From positions 1 through 34,694 of the forward strand of contig CALWIZ010000029.1 in NCBI GenBank assembly GCA_944380885.1: a DNA stretch of 34,694 nucleotides, in the 5' to 3' direction. The DNA is from an uncultured Clostridia bacterium (GTDB lineage: Bacteria > Bacillota > Clostridia > Oscillospirales > Acutalibacteraceae). Below, in pieces: positions 6,683 to 16,436 of this stretch (position 1 is the first letter of the stretch; each line of letters opens with the position of its first letter). The notes beneath the pieces were generated by a model. It made no database searches. It saw only the letters and a list, made by a program, of their open reading frames with translations, and was not told where the DNA came from. A program made the position numbers and the translations under genes.

Positions 6683-9600
6683 TCAATAATTTTCCTCAGC
6701 CAGACCCTCCATCCATTCGGTTATCGCCACCGAAAGAATATCATAGCCGTCTGCGTTCGGGTGCAGACCGTCGGGGAGATGCTTTTCGGCGTCAAAATTT
6801 TCCGTTACGTACGGTTCGGAATTGAGATCTATCCATGCTACACCGTTACGCTCGCATACATCCTTTGCCATAGCAATATACCATTCCATAGTAGAGGAAT
6901 CGGCACCGAATTCATTATTGATTATATAGCCTATCACCGAGCCCGCAAACTTTTGTTTAGTCTTTACGATAAGATCCTCCAGCGCCGCCTCTATATCGTC
7001 GGTATCTATACCGTACTGAACATCCTGGGCTATGAGTATGTCGTTCACGCCGCCCTCAAGTATTACAAAATCATAATAATCACTGCTTGCCGAATCAAGC
7101 TGTGTTGCTATCTGACCTCTGCCGGTTATATCGGTGCCGAGAAGCGTCCAACCGCTTACGGCAAGATTTTCATATTTCATACCTGTCTGAGCTACTCTTC
7201 CCGCCCATGACAAGCCGTATGAATCAGCCGCGCCGTATGCTATGGAATCGCCTAAATAAAGTGCGCTTTTGCCAAGCAGCGGCGAAACCTCTTCATCATC
7301 AAAAATACCGAGCAATACCTTGCGGAGGGACGCCAGACTGCCGGAATCCACCTCATCCGTACCTGCGGCGGAAAGCTTTTTGGCCCTTATAAGATCAAGT
7401 ATGCTGATTACCCTGTCGCCGTTATAATCCTTTTCCACGCTGATTCCGCCGGAAACGGCTACGGGCTTGTTATTCGCGGCATGCGCGCTTATTCCGGTAA
7501 TCTCAAAGCCGCTGCAATCCATAGAGGAATCGAGATTTTTAAAATAAAGCGTCATTATTTCTCCGCCCGGATTGGCGTAAACCTCAACCGGAAGCTTTCC
7601 GCTTTCCGCAATCAAAGGATTATCATTATTTATAAGGATATTTTCCTTTGCGGCGACCGCCAGCATAAATTCATAACGCGCACTGTCAAAACCGAGGTCA
7701 AAGTCATACGCGCTGTAAGCAAGATCTGTATCAAGAGTAATCATGGTATATTTGCCGAGATTTTTTACCGAAAGCCCTAATTCGGCGCTTTTTTCTGCCG
7801 AATCCGGAAGCTCATTTACATTCAGTCTCACAAATCCGCCCTGGTCGCAGCCGTTTGAGCAGAAAGAAATCCTGCCTCCGATATATTTTGCAGTAAGCTT
7901 CACAGTAAGCGCTGCCTGCTCATAGCCGGTAAGCCATGCCGTAAGTGTCTGATCCTCGACCTTTACGTTCAGCTGAAGCATTGCTTTATTATTGACTTTT
8001 GCGTCATATGAACCAAAATCGGTATCCGTAAGATATGCGTTGACCGTTTTGGGATCAGAGTTATAAAGCGTCACCGATGTATCCGCTACAGACGCGGTAT
8101 CGGTATCGATAGCCCCTTTTACTCTCAGCATCGGTATAAAGCTGCTGCCTATCTGCGCATTGTTGACGGTCACAAACACGGCATTGTCACTGAGTTCGGT
8201 ATAATTTTCAGGTCTGTCGCTTATCACCGCACCGTATTCGGCGTGACCTATTATGTAGGTATAATTAAAGCTGAAGTTGTCCGACAGCTCCAATCCGGAA
8301 GTAAGCGCATAGATTTTTCCGGCGCCTACCCTGCCGTAAGGCTTCAAAGCATTATTCTGATACTGCCATTCAATATAGCCCTTGCCGGCCGAAGCATCCT
8401 CTGTATTATCGGTTCTCCAGCTCTGTGACACCGGAACTGTTTGTGAGGAACCGGAGGCGCTGTCATATACCGTAGAAGTGAATTCGCTGTCAAGCTCTGA
8501 AATTTCGCTTCCGGCAAATGTATATGAATAATCAGAACCGTCAAGCTCAACAACCGCAAAATTCTTTATGCCTCCGTGAGCATTTCCGGTAGCATAAAGC
8601 GAAATATAACCGCCGGTATATTTTTCATTTAACTGAACTGAATAGGCAATGTCCGGATATTCAGACCACCAGACCTTTAAAACCCCGTCAACCACCTCAA
8701 TATTAAGGGTATGCAGATTGGTGGAATTTACGTTTGAATCAAACCCTGAAATAACCTCATTATTATAAGTGAAGTTTCTGCTGGGATCATTGTACGGATA
8801 AAATGCGCCGTAATCCCTGCTGCCCACCCATATCGGTGTGGTATTATTTACCCCTTCGGCACGGATTTTCCCTGCATTTTCCTGCATTCCAACCTTTACC
8901 GCACCGTTTGAAGTGTCTGTATCCGTCCCGGTTTTCTGACCGAAATAAATGCCGTAATCGTGCCAGTTATTAAGAAATTCCATAGTCGCCCTGAAATTTT
9001 TAAGGCTTACCCCCGTCAATGTAAGGAGATTGGTCGATCCGTCATTCACTGCCGGTTTCAGATAATTATTCTGTTTATCCCCGCCCGTGCTGCCGCTGGG
9101 ATTCGGTTCGGTGCTCCATATTTCTTCCGGTGTCCCGGTCTTTACATCGCCGGTTTTAGAGATACTTGATGCCGAAAAAGTATCTGACAGCGAAGAAACA
9201 TCTATATCGTCAAAGCTGCAGCGATAACCGCCGAGATTCTCAAACTCAAAGCTTTTTATTCCGCCCTGATCATATCCGTTAGAATAAAGCGAAATATAAC
9301 CGCCGTCATAGCTGTCATTAAGCTCCACCGTCCAGGCGTACTGCTCATATCCGTCCCACCAGACCTTCATAAGCCCGTTTATAACTTCAATATTAAGCTT
9401 ATATGTGCCGGAGATATATTTTTCGTTATCCTTAGATGTATTTATCTCATCTATCAGACTCGGAAATCTGTTCACTTTATCGTAAACAGTATTTCCGTTC
9501 TGATAAAATCCCTGATCAAGAGAACTGTCCAGATACAGTGCAGACTCGGACTGCACTCCTTCTGCATATATCTTACCGTTATGCTCGTGCATCCTCACTT

Positions 9601-10060
9601 TGACTGCACCCGAATTTAGATCTGTATCTGTCGGGGTATCCTGTCCGAAAATAATACCGTATTCACGCCATGCGTCGAGCAATTCAACCTTTGCCCTGAA
9701 GTTTACGGTCTGAGTGTCCTTTAACGTTAAAAGGTATATATCCCCCTTCTGACGAGGCTTAAGATAATTATTCTGAAAATACCAAGGGGCATCAAGCGCG
9801 TCAGTTGTCCACTGCTCAGACGGTGTACCGGTTGTTACCGAGCCATCAGCGCTCTTCACTATTGCCGAAACAAAATCCCCGTCGATTTCAGAAAGAGAAA
9901 TCCCGCTGAAATCTTTTTTGTAGGTTTTTATGCCGCCGGAAAGCCCTGCAGTCCCGTCAGGAGCAGACGGAACCGCAGCTCCCGCACTCTGCATAAATGC
10001 TGTGACCGACAATGCCGCGGAAAGCAGCAGCGCCAGTATTCTTTTGCTGCGTTTTTTCAT
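6683..10060 (-). CDS. Secreted SGNH hydrolase with three jelly-roll-like modules and a dockerin-like segment
   Basis: This 1125-residue exported protein has a signal peptide (1-29), three tandem modules (about 48-276, 282-507 and 513-751), a beta-rich region (755-862), a dockerin-like segment (877-920) and an SGNH/GDSL hydrolase domain (930-1123). The modules repeat blocks such as NNYLKP, YGIIFGQ, KVWWDGYE and GGYISLYS. The dockerin-like segment has one good calcium loop (Asp878, Asn880, Asp882, Ser886, Asp889) and a degenerate second half. SGNH blocks are GDSIAYG (Ser939), GGVND (Asn1006) and DGLHPN (Asp1097, His1100), which suggests deacetylation of a polysaccharide. It is the last intact gene of the operon, 71 bases after the GH31 gene, with a GGAGG site. 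The frame continues past the TGA into a beta-helix fragment. Confidence 0.85.
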   Translation of the reverse strand: MKKRSKRILALLLSAALSVTAFMQSAGAAVPSAPDGTAGLSGGIKTYKKDFSGISLSEIDGDFVSAIVKSADGSVTTGTPSEQWTTDALDAPWYFQNNYLKPRQKGDIYLLTLKDTQTVNFRAKVELLDAWREYGIIFGQDTPTDTDLNSGAVKVRMHEHNGKIYAEGVQSESALYLDSSLDQGFYQNGNTVYDKVNRFPSLIDEINTSKDNEKYISGTYKLNIEVINGLMKVWWDGYEQYAWTVELNDSYDGGYISLYSNGYDQGGIKSFEFENLGGYRCSFDDIDVSSLSDTFSASSISKTGDVKTGTPEEIWSTEPNPSGSTGGDKQNNYLKPAVNDGSTNLLTLTGVSLKNFRATMEFLNNWHDYGIYFGQKTGTDTDTSNGAVKVGMQENAGKIRAEGVNNTTPIWVGSRDYGAFYPYNDPSRNFTYNNEVISGFDSNVNSTNLHTLNIEVVDGVLKVWWSEYPDIAYSVQLNEKYTGGYISLYATGNAHGGIKNFAVVELDGSDYSYTFAGSEISELDSEFTSTVYDSASGSSQTVPVSQSWRTDNTEDASAGKGYIEWQYQNNALKPYGRVGAGKIYALTSGLELSDNFSFNYTYIIGHAEYGAVISDRPENYTELSDNAVFVTVNNAQIGSSFIPMLRVKGAIDTDTASVADTSVTLYNSDPKTVNAYLTDTDFGSYDAKVNNKAMLQLNVKVEDQTLTAWLTGYEQAALTVKLTAKYIGGRISFCSNGCDQGGFVRLNVNELPDSAEKSAELGLSVKNLGKYTMITLDTDLAYSAYDFDLGFDSARYEFMLAVAAKENILINNDNPLIAESGKLPVEVYANPGGEIMTLYFKNLDSSMDCSGFEITGISAHAANNKPVAVSGGISVEKDYNGDRVISILDLIRAKKLSAAGTDEVDSGSLASLRKVLLGIFDDEEVSPLLGKSALYLGDSIAYGAADSYGLSWAGRVAQTGMKYENLAVSGWTLLGTDITGRGQIATQLDSASSDYYDFVILEGGVNDILIAQDVQYGIDTDDIEAALEDLIVKTKQKFAGSVIGYIINNEFGADSSTMEWYIAMAKDVCERNGVAWIDLNSEPYVTENFDAEKHLPDGLHPNADGYDILSVAITEWMEGLAEENY

Positions 10061-10131
10061 GATATTGCCTCCATTTTTATTAAAATTTATATTAATCAGC
10101 AGATAAACGCCGTACCGCCGAAAATATACCG

Positions 10132-13100
10132 TCAGGCTTTTTTCCTGTTTATAATAATGATTATCACCGCGGAAACGACAGCCGCAAACGCCAGTCCGGA
10201 AAGCACAACCGCAGCGATTTTAAGAGCGGAATGTTCTTCTTCCGGTTCAGGCTCCGCCTTATTTATGCTGACCTCGCGTTCGGCTTCGGTCTCAACCGTA
10301 TCGCCGTAAGCCTCAACCTCTGCAAGCTTTGCGCCTATTCTGCTGTCCGGCACAAGATTTGAAATTCTGATATAACGGTATTCTTTCATAGTGTCGAGCG
10401 TAATGACATCCGTGCCTCCGTCGCCGCCCGTCTGCTCAAAAACAGTTTCCCAATCCGCATCTTCCCCGCCGGAGCGCGAGGCTTCTATGAGATAATCCTC
10501 CGCATAGCCGTTCCCCCAGCTTATACGCAGCTTGTTGACGCGCGAGACCTTTCCGAGATCGATTTCCACCGATGCCTCTTCGCCGTCGTCAAGAAAAGTA
10601 AGATATGTACCGTAATCTCCGTCGGTTATATCCTGAATGTTCTTTTCATATTTTTTATTGATGCCGCTGCCTGTGACCTTGGCATTGAGAGCAAGATTGA
10701 CCAGTCTTTCGGTAGAATCGGTATATTCAATATTCTTCCATCCGCTTCCGGCAACAATTATCGTAGTGTTGTTTTCAAGATCACAGTAATAACCCTGCTG
10801 TGTACTCAATGCGCCGGGACGCTCGCTGAGCCTTTCAAGGCTTATACCGTCGACAGTGACGTTTCCGGCGCTGCATCCCATTGCCAGCACAATTCCGCTT
10901 TTGCAGCCTGCTTCGGCAGATATGCTGTAACTGTTTTCTCCGCTTTTATCGCATACAATTATCTCTGACGTTTCGGTATCCCTGTAAATCTTGTTTTCAT
11001 TTTTTTCTGTCGCGGGAGCCGTCACAAGCACCTCTGCGGTATCTCCGACAGTGTTTGCCGTTCCGAACCGCAGCTCGTTGCCCATCTTGGCGGGGAATGC
11101 CGCGCCTGCTTTGAGATATACCGGAATACTGTCTACGGTAGCGCTGACAGTATACACACCGCTTTCGGCAACAGAGCCGTCCCAGATGTTTACCCATCTT
11201 CCCTCAGGGAACTGCACCTTGAGAGAGGTTTCGCCCGATTCCGTAACCGGGCAGACAAGCAGGCTGTCACAGAACATATACTGCGTGTTGTTGTCCGCCA
11301 GTTCACTTTGTTCAGGGAAAGCTATAACCATACCCTGTGTAAGCGGATAATTTTCAACGCTTGCCCTTATTATGCCGGAATTTAAAAGTTCTATAATACT
11401 TTCGCGCGTCCAGTAATATTTCTGGAAAATCCTGTTTGTACTCTCTGCATCGCCGTAGTTCCACGGATCGCGCCAGCCTGTCTGTCCATGAGTGCGCATA
11501 AGCGGAGAGAAGGTTCCGAACTGGAGCCAGCGCGCATACAGCTCTGCATCATATTTGCGCGGGTCGTTTAACGTTCCGAGACCGCCTATGTCGCTGCCCC
11601 ATACATTGATGCCGGACGCTGCCGCCGAAATAAGCGCCGAGACTGACTGTCTGAGGCCTAAGAATGTGCTTGACTGATCCCCTCCGAAAGCGGCGCCGAA
11701 GCTCTGCGTACCGGCTGTCCCTGCACGCACGATATTTACAAAGTTGCCTTTGCCGTACCTCTCCTCAAAGGTTTCGTAAAATGCCTTTGAATAGTAATAC
11801 TGCGAGAGATTGTGCATTACCGTTCCGTCCAGCTTTACATAAGGGTAATATGTTTCGGGAACGATTATATTGTCGTTATAATCCACCATCATTCCTATGA
11901 GGCCTTTATCCATAAACTTATTCAGGCGCGCCTTAAGCCATTTGACCGAATCGGGATTGGAATAATCCACATATTTTTCCCCGCCGTTGCCGTAATAGTT
12001 TGAAAGCTTGGCGTAATTCCATTTTACAAGCGGCATTTTCGCTCCGGGAAGACCTGCCTGCTCGGCTATCTCCGCTTCGGTATAATTATCATCGAAAGAA
12101 CGGTAGCTTGAATCGCTCCACCCCAGAAATTTTATTCCCTTTGATTTGAGATAGTCCTGCACGGAGGAATATTTGGTGTTTGAACCGACTCCTTCTATAA
12201 ACACGACCTTTATCGGTGTATTTAGCTCCTCGTATTTTTCGATATTGGTCTTGAGTATGCCGAGTACCGTTTCCGGCTCATCTCCTTCGCTCAGCCACAT
12301 TGACTGCGACTGCCCCTGCCAGTATGAAAGGGCATATTTCGGCACAGTAACGCTGCTTCCGGTAAGAAGGCAGTACTTATTTATATTTTCAAGTGTATTT
12401 CCCGTCCAGACAAACATATCAAGCACCGGGCCGTAAAACTCAAACGAACATTCGTCTGCTTTTGTTTTGGCAACGTCAACTATCCCGTAATAATTACTGT
12501 TGTGAAATACGGAATATCCGTAATTGCTGTGCAGCAGCGGAATGTTTTTATAGCCGACATTGTGATCGCCGTAGGAATACTGGAGCTGATTGAGTGCATC
12601 CATATTCCACATTTCCACCTGCTTGCCGTTCTGGATAAATCCGCCGAAGCGCTCGCCGAGGCCGTAAAATTTTTCATCTTCTCCGGCATAAGAGGTGATC
12701 TTTACCTTTCTGAGCGCGCCATCATCGTCATATCCGAAGAAAATCTGTCCGGCTGTAAACCAGACCACCATTTCGTCCGACTGATTGTAAACCTCTATAC
12801 GCCACGGTTCCGCAGTCGTAAAAAGCTTCACCTTGGTATCACCGGCTTTCATGACAATCGCCGCGCCCTCGGTCGAATAGGAAATATCACTGACCGCGTC
12901 AGGACTGAAAAAGCCTTTGTTATCGGCTGTCAGATGAAAGCCTCCGTCAGCGGGAAAGGATAAAAACAGATTATTTATTTTCCCCTTGCCGGTTTTTGTG
13001 GATATAATGAATTGCTGCTTCTGCATTTCAACCTCGGCAATTTCATCCGGGTTCTGCCAATCGACACTTATATCGGGAACATTGGCGGTAAGCGCCGACG

Positions 13101-13176
13101 GCGCAATCCCGAAAGCAGTGCCAAAGACAGCAAAACTCATTGCAAAAGCGATGATTCTTTTTATTGCGTTTTTCAT
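10132..13176 (-). CDS. Secreted, membrane-anchored GH31 glycosidase with discoidin-like domain
   Basis: This 1014-residue protein has a signal peptide (1-30), a GH31 beta-sandwich and TIM barrel (about 35-700), a proximal and distal beta region, an F5/8 type C (discoidin-like) domain (about 825-958), an acidic linker and a C-terminal transmembrane helix (985-1010) ending in RKKA. The expected nucleophile is Asp432 in GMMVDYND and the acid/base is Asp500 in FGGD. The GSDIGG block (527-532) and the ARWLQFGTFSPLMR segment are classical for GH31. It should release alpha-linked sugars at the cell surface. The motif DYND differs from the usual DxNE or DFGE. The ATG directly abuts the stop of the preceding GH31 gene, with GAGGTG as ribosome binding site. 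Confidence 0.88.
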   Translation of the reverse strand: MKNAIKRIIAFAMSFAVFGTAFGIAPSALTANVPDISVDWQNPDEIAEVEMQKQQFIISTKTGKGKINNLFLSFPADGGFHLTADNKGFFSPDAVSDISYSTEGAAIVMKAGDTKVKLFTTAEPWRIEVYNQSDEMVVWFTAGQIFFGYDDDGALRKVKITSYAGEDEKFYGLGERFGGFIQNGKQVEMWNMDALNQLQYSYGDHNVGYKNIPLLHSNYGYSVFHNSNYYGIVDVAKTKADECSFEFYGPVLDMFVWTGNTLENINKYCLLTGSSVTVPKYALSYWQGQSQSMWLSEGDEPETVLGILKTNIEKYEELNTPIKVVFIEGVGSNTKYSSVQDYLKSKGIKFLGWSDSSYRSFDDNYTEAEIAEQAGLPGAKMPLVKWNYAKLSNYYGNGGEKYVDYSNPDSVKWLKARLNKFMDKGLIGMMVDYNDNIIVPETYYPYVKLDGTVMHNLSQYYYSKAFYETFEERYGKGNFVNIVRAGTAGTQSFGAAFGGDQSSTFLGLRQSVSALISAAASGINVWGSDIGGLGTLNDPRKYDAELYARWLQFGTFSPLMRTHGQTGWRDPWNYGDAESTNRIFQKYYWTRESIIELLNSGIIRASVENYPLTQGMVIAFPEQSELADNNTQYMFCDSLLVCPVTESGETSLKVQFPEGRWVNIWDGSVAESGVYTVSATVDSIPVYLKAGAAFPAKMGNELRFGTANTVGDTAEVLVTAPATEKNENKIYRDTETSEIIVCDKSGENSYSISAEAGCKSGIVLAMGCSAGNVTVDGISLERLSERPGALSTQQGYYCDLENNTTIIVAGSGWKNIEYTDSTERLVNLALNAKVTGSGINKKYEKNIQDITDGDYGTYLTFLDDGEEASVEIDLGKVSRVNKLRISWGNGYAEDYLIEASRSGGEDADWETVFEQTGGDGGTDVITLDTMKEYRYIRISNLVPDSRIGAKLAEVEAYGDTVETEAEREVSINKAEPEPEEEHSALKIAAVVLSGLAFAAVVSAVIIIIINRKKA

Positions 13177-15468
13177 TTAAAGCACCTCTGTTATAATTTT
13201 TATCCATTCCCATTCTGAGGCAAGCCGGACCGAAACACAGCCGTTTTGCTCATTAAAAGATATAATTTCGGCATCTGAAGTAACATCAGACGCTTTGATT
13301 CCGTACAATAAAACAATTTTTCTGCTGTTGGGAACGCACGATTTTAGCTCAAAGCCGTTTTCGTTCGGCTCGTTTACTATGCAAAAGCTTTCACCGAAGC
13401 CATAAATATCGTTTTCACGCCTGTAAACGGGAGCCGTCACAAGCAGGGCATTTTCATAATCGCCCTTATTCAGCGCCGCAGACGCTTTATCGCTGTAATA
13501 GTTAAATGGTATTACCGCTCCCGGTCTTATAAACAGCGGAATCCTTTTAAGCGGGGCATCCGCAAGATGTTTCCCGGCTTTATATATCTTTCCGGTATAC
13601 GCATCGGTAAATCCGTCCTCCGGAATTATAACTTCCGTTCTGCGCTCACCAAGTTTGAGAACAGGTCTGACAAGAAAATTTTCGCAGAACATATATTGGT
13701 TATCTATTTCCGGCGACATATCATATGACACCGCCATAGATTCCGCCATTGTCCCGCCGCAGCTTCCGGATTTAAGTGCAGAAGAATAAACGGCATCGGT
13801 CAACATAAGCCGCAGTGTATAATAATCCTTAAAAACCTCTGCTCCCAATTCACCGTTGGTCCATGGGTCGTGATGACCATTCCACGAATGATCGCGCATC
13901 AGAGGGGAAAACGTTCCGAACTGAAGCCAGCGGATGTAAAGCTCCTCCATTTCCGCACTTCCGGCAGGATAATCGGCCAGAGAAAAGCCGCCTATATCGC
14001 TTCCCCATACCGATATACCGGAGGCGGAGGCCGACAGCAGCTCATATACAGCCCGTTTAAGACCCAAAAAACTTGAAGGTATATCCCCCGCAAATGAGGC
14101 GGTATAGTGCTGGCTGCCGGCACATCCGGAACGCTGAAACAGAACAAAATCATCGCTGAGCCGTTCGTAAAACGCCCTGTTCATCTGCTTTGCGTACCAT
14201 AAGGCATACTCATTATGCATCTGTCTGCCCGTTTTTCCGTTGCTGCAAAGCGAATCCTCCGGAAGCGAATCCGCATAATCCACCATTTCGCCGCAGACAC
14301 CGTAATCCCACGGCTGCGCGAACTTTTCACATATCACGTCCTCAGATTCCGGTGCGGTGAAATCAATATAATTGTAATTCATAGTCTTTTCCGGTTCACT
14401 GGCTTTTTTTATACGGTAGCTGTCATATTCGAGTCTTTCTTCCCCGAATTTTTCAAGGCAGGAATTAGTCCACATAAATGTACGTACTCCGCGGCTGCGA
14501 AGCCCGCATAGGATTTCTTCCGTAGGCTCGGTTTCAAGATAAGCGCAGTTTATTTCGACTCCGTATTCCCTGTATTTGTCTATCACTTTGATTATTTTTT
14601 TAAAAGCAGACGATGTATCAGGAGTGTTCCATACAGGCCAGCCCCCGCCTATCCAATAGTCAAACGCCCATTTCGGCGGTATAAACGGCTTCCCCGTGAG
14701 ACGGTGATATTTTTTTATATTTTCCTTCGCGCTTCCGGTCCAGATAAACAGATCCAGCGCCTCGCCGTATATCTCGGTGATAAGTCTGTGAGGGTCGGTA
14801 ACTCCGAAATCAAATTCTACCGGAAGAAATGTATTGAAAAACACACTGTATCCGTTTGTCGAATGTATGAGCGGAATATTTTTATATCCCTGCGGCTTAT
14901 CGCAAAACTCATTATTAAGGTTGTTGTTGACACACTGCACATCAACATTCCACATCATAATCCTGCTGCCGTTCTGGCAAAATGAATTAAACCTCTCTCC
15001 GGTTCCGTAAAAAAGCTCTCCGTCTCTTATCGGAAAATCAAGATATGTCAGTGAATGGCGTCCGTCTATATCAAGTCCTACTCTGAATTCGGAATATCCC
15101 CACCGGCCGACATGACTGTTTATAACGGTTTTGATAATACCGTTACCATCTAAAACCTGTATATACCAATTATCCCAAAGATAGCTCAGTATCGCGGATG
15201 TTCCGCAGCCCGTCATTTTAAGAGTGTTACCGTCAATCTGCTCATAAACGATATCACAAAGCTCTTCAACATCAAACATACCGCGTCTGCCGTTATGTAT
15301 ACGGATACCGCCATCTTTTGGAAACGAAATATACATTGTCACCAGTTTGGAGACGCTGAAGGTGAAACGAAAACGTTTCTTTCCTTTATCAAGATCGATA
15401 ATTGCTGAGGGATTCCGCAGATCCACATTCGGTCTGTAAGGTCTTTCGGCAATAAGTACTGACATCAT
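13177..15468 (-). CDS. Intracellular GH31 glycosidase
   Basis: This 763-residue GH31 enzyme lacks a signal peptide or membrane helix, so it should act in the cytoplasm on imported oligosaccharide. The expected nucleophile is Asp397 (GEMVDYAD) and the acid/base is Asp462 (ASFAGD). They are followed by the ISVWGSDIGGF block (about 485-495) and LYIRWLQFGTFSPLMR (about 510-525). It is clearly a paralogue of the secreted GH31 encoded next and shares the unusual Asp-Tyr-x-Asp motif. Either of two adjacent ATGs at 15463-15468 may serve as start, after an AGGGGT-like site. The gene lies 31 bases after the permease gene. The GH31 linkage specificity (alpha-glucoside, alpha-xyloside, alpha-galactoside or sulfoquinovoside) cannot be decided from sequence reading. 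Confidence 0.88.
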   Translation of the reverse strand: MMSVLIAERPYRPNVDLRNPSAIIDLDKGKKRFRFTFSVSKLVTMYISFPKDGGIRIHNGRRGMFDVEELCDIVYEQIDGNTLKMTGCGTSAILSYLWDNWYIQVLDGNGIIKTVINSHVGRWGYSEFRVGLDIDGRHSLTYLDFPIRDGELFYGTGERFNSFCQNGSRIMMWNVDVQCVNNNLNNEFCDKPQGYKNIPLIHSTNGYSVFFNTFLPVEFDFGVTDPHRLITEIYGEALDLFIWTGSAKENIKKYHRLTGKPFIPPKWAFDYWIGGGWPVWNTPDTSSAFKKIIKVIDKYREYGVEINCAYLETEPTEEILCGLRSRGVRTFMWTNSCLEKFGEERLEYDSYRIKKASEPEKTMNYNYIDFTAPESEDVICEKFAQPWDYGVCGEMVDYADSLPEDSLCSNGKTGRQMHNEYALWYAKQMNRAFYERLSDDFVLFQRSGCAGSQHYTASFAGDIPSSFLGLKRAVYELLSASASGISVWGSDIGGFSLADYPAGSAEMEELYIRWLQFGTFSPLMRDHSWNGHHDPWTNGELGAEVFKDYYTLRLMLTDAVYSSALKSGSCGGTMAESMAVSYDMSPEIDNQYMFCENFLVRPVLKLGERRTEVIIPEDGFTDAYTGKIYKAGKHLADAPLKRIPLFIRPGAVIPFNYYSDKASAALNKGDYENALLVTAPVYRRENDIYGFGESFCIVNEPNENGFELKSCVPNSRKIVLLYGIKASDVTSDAEIISFNEQNGCVSVRLASEWEWIKIITEVL

Positions 15469-15499
15469 TATACCCCTAACAATAAATTTTGCTTTTGCT

Positions 15500-16432
15500 T
15501 CACTCGCCTGTTATGCCTGTTTTGGCAATACTTTCGACAAACTGCTTCTGAAGTATCACAAACATAATCAGAACCGGCAGGCATGAAAGCATCGTACCGG
15601 CCAGCGTTATCGCTTCATTTATGCTTACCGCCGGATCCGATGTGCCGGCCGCAGCACCGTATACCTCAGAATACGATGCGGCAAAGCTTCCTAATTTCAT
15701 AGGCAGAGTTTTTATTGCCGTTCCGAAAAACAACCCGGACTGCCTTGTTTCATTCCAATACCACACAAATGTAAAAAGAACCGTAAGGACTATACCAGGC
15801 TTTACCATCGGCAGCGCTATATGGCTGAATATGCGGTATTTTCCGGCTCCGTCCAGCTCTGCGGCTTCGTCAATGGAAATCGGATAGCTTCTGAACATCT
15901 GAAAAAACACCAGAATGAAAACCGCCGATTTAAGACCCTGACCGGTAAAGGCTGTCAGCCAGAACGTAAGCGGTGTATCCAGAAGCTTATACGTATTGAA
16001 CATAACGTATCTCGGTATGAGAATAGTTTCCACAGGTATTACAAATGTAAACAGTATCAGCGCCAGAAACAGTCCCTTCATCGGTATCCTGAACCTTGCC
16101 AGACCGTAGCCGGTTACGGCGCATACGGCCGTTTGCAGCAATGTGGATACTGCGGTGATATAAAGCGAATTGAAAAAGCTCGAACCGAAATCAAGAGTCT
16201 TGAAAGCTTTTGCGTAATTTTCAAAATAAAAACCTGACGGCAGCCATGAAACGGCGGGATTGATAAGATCCTCAGGAGACATAAAGCTGTTTATCAGCAT
16301 ATAAAGCACCGGATAAAGAAACACAAAACCTATTGATATCAGCAGAACATACATAATCAGATTTACAACAAGTCCGCTTTTCTCATTGCTCCCAATCAGC
16401 GTTCTTCTTATAATATTGCTTTTTATCTTCAT
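15500..16432 (-). CDS. Carbohydrate ABC transporter permease (MalG type)
   Basis: This 310-residue integral membrane protein has about six transmembrane segments and a cytoplasmic loop with the EAA motif starting at residue 189 (EAAELDGAGKYRIF). This is the docking site for the ATPase subunit in MalG-type sugar importers. The first helix is preceded by a positively charged N-terminus. It forms the second permease pair with the gene ending four bases upstream. No ATPase gene is present in the window; in Firmicutes such permeases commonly share a housekeeping MsmX/UgpC-type ATPase encoded elsewhere. Placed directly before the intracellular GH31, it probably imports that enzyme's substrate. Confidence 0.92.
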   Translation of the reverse strand: MKIKSNIIRRTLIGSNEKSGLVVNLIMYVLLISIGFVFLYPVLYMLINSFMSPEDLINPAVSWLPSGFYFENYAKAFKTLDFGSSFFNSLYITAVSTLLQTAVCAVTGYGLARFRIPMKGLFLALILFTFVIPVETILIPRYVMFNTYKLLDTPLTFWLTAFTGQGLKSAVFILVFFQMFRSYPISIDEAAELDGAGKYRIFSHIALPMVKPGIVLTVLFTFVWYWNETRQSGLFFGTAIKTLPMKLGSFAASYSEVYGAAAGTSDPAVSINEAITLAGTMLSCLPVLIMFVILQKQFVESIAKTGITGE

Positions 16433-16436
16433 ATGC

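Noticed and set aside
6683..6685. TGA as a recoded (tryptophan or selenocysteine) codon in the SGNH gene
   Set aside because: Tryptophan is encoded by TGG throughout the window and TGA ends other genes (for example the DeoR-type gene at 2734-2736). No selenocysteine insertion context is apparent; a plain stop is simpler.
6683..10060. The DNA repeats encoding GGYISLYS blocks as a CRISPR or satellite array
   Set aside because: The repeats are about 650-700 bases apart, in frame and protein-coding, so they are domain duplications rather than a short-repeat array.
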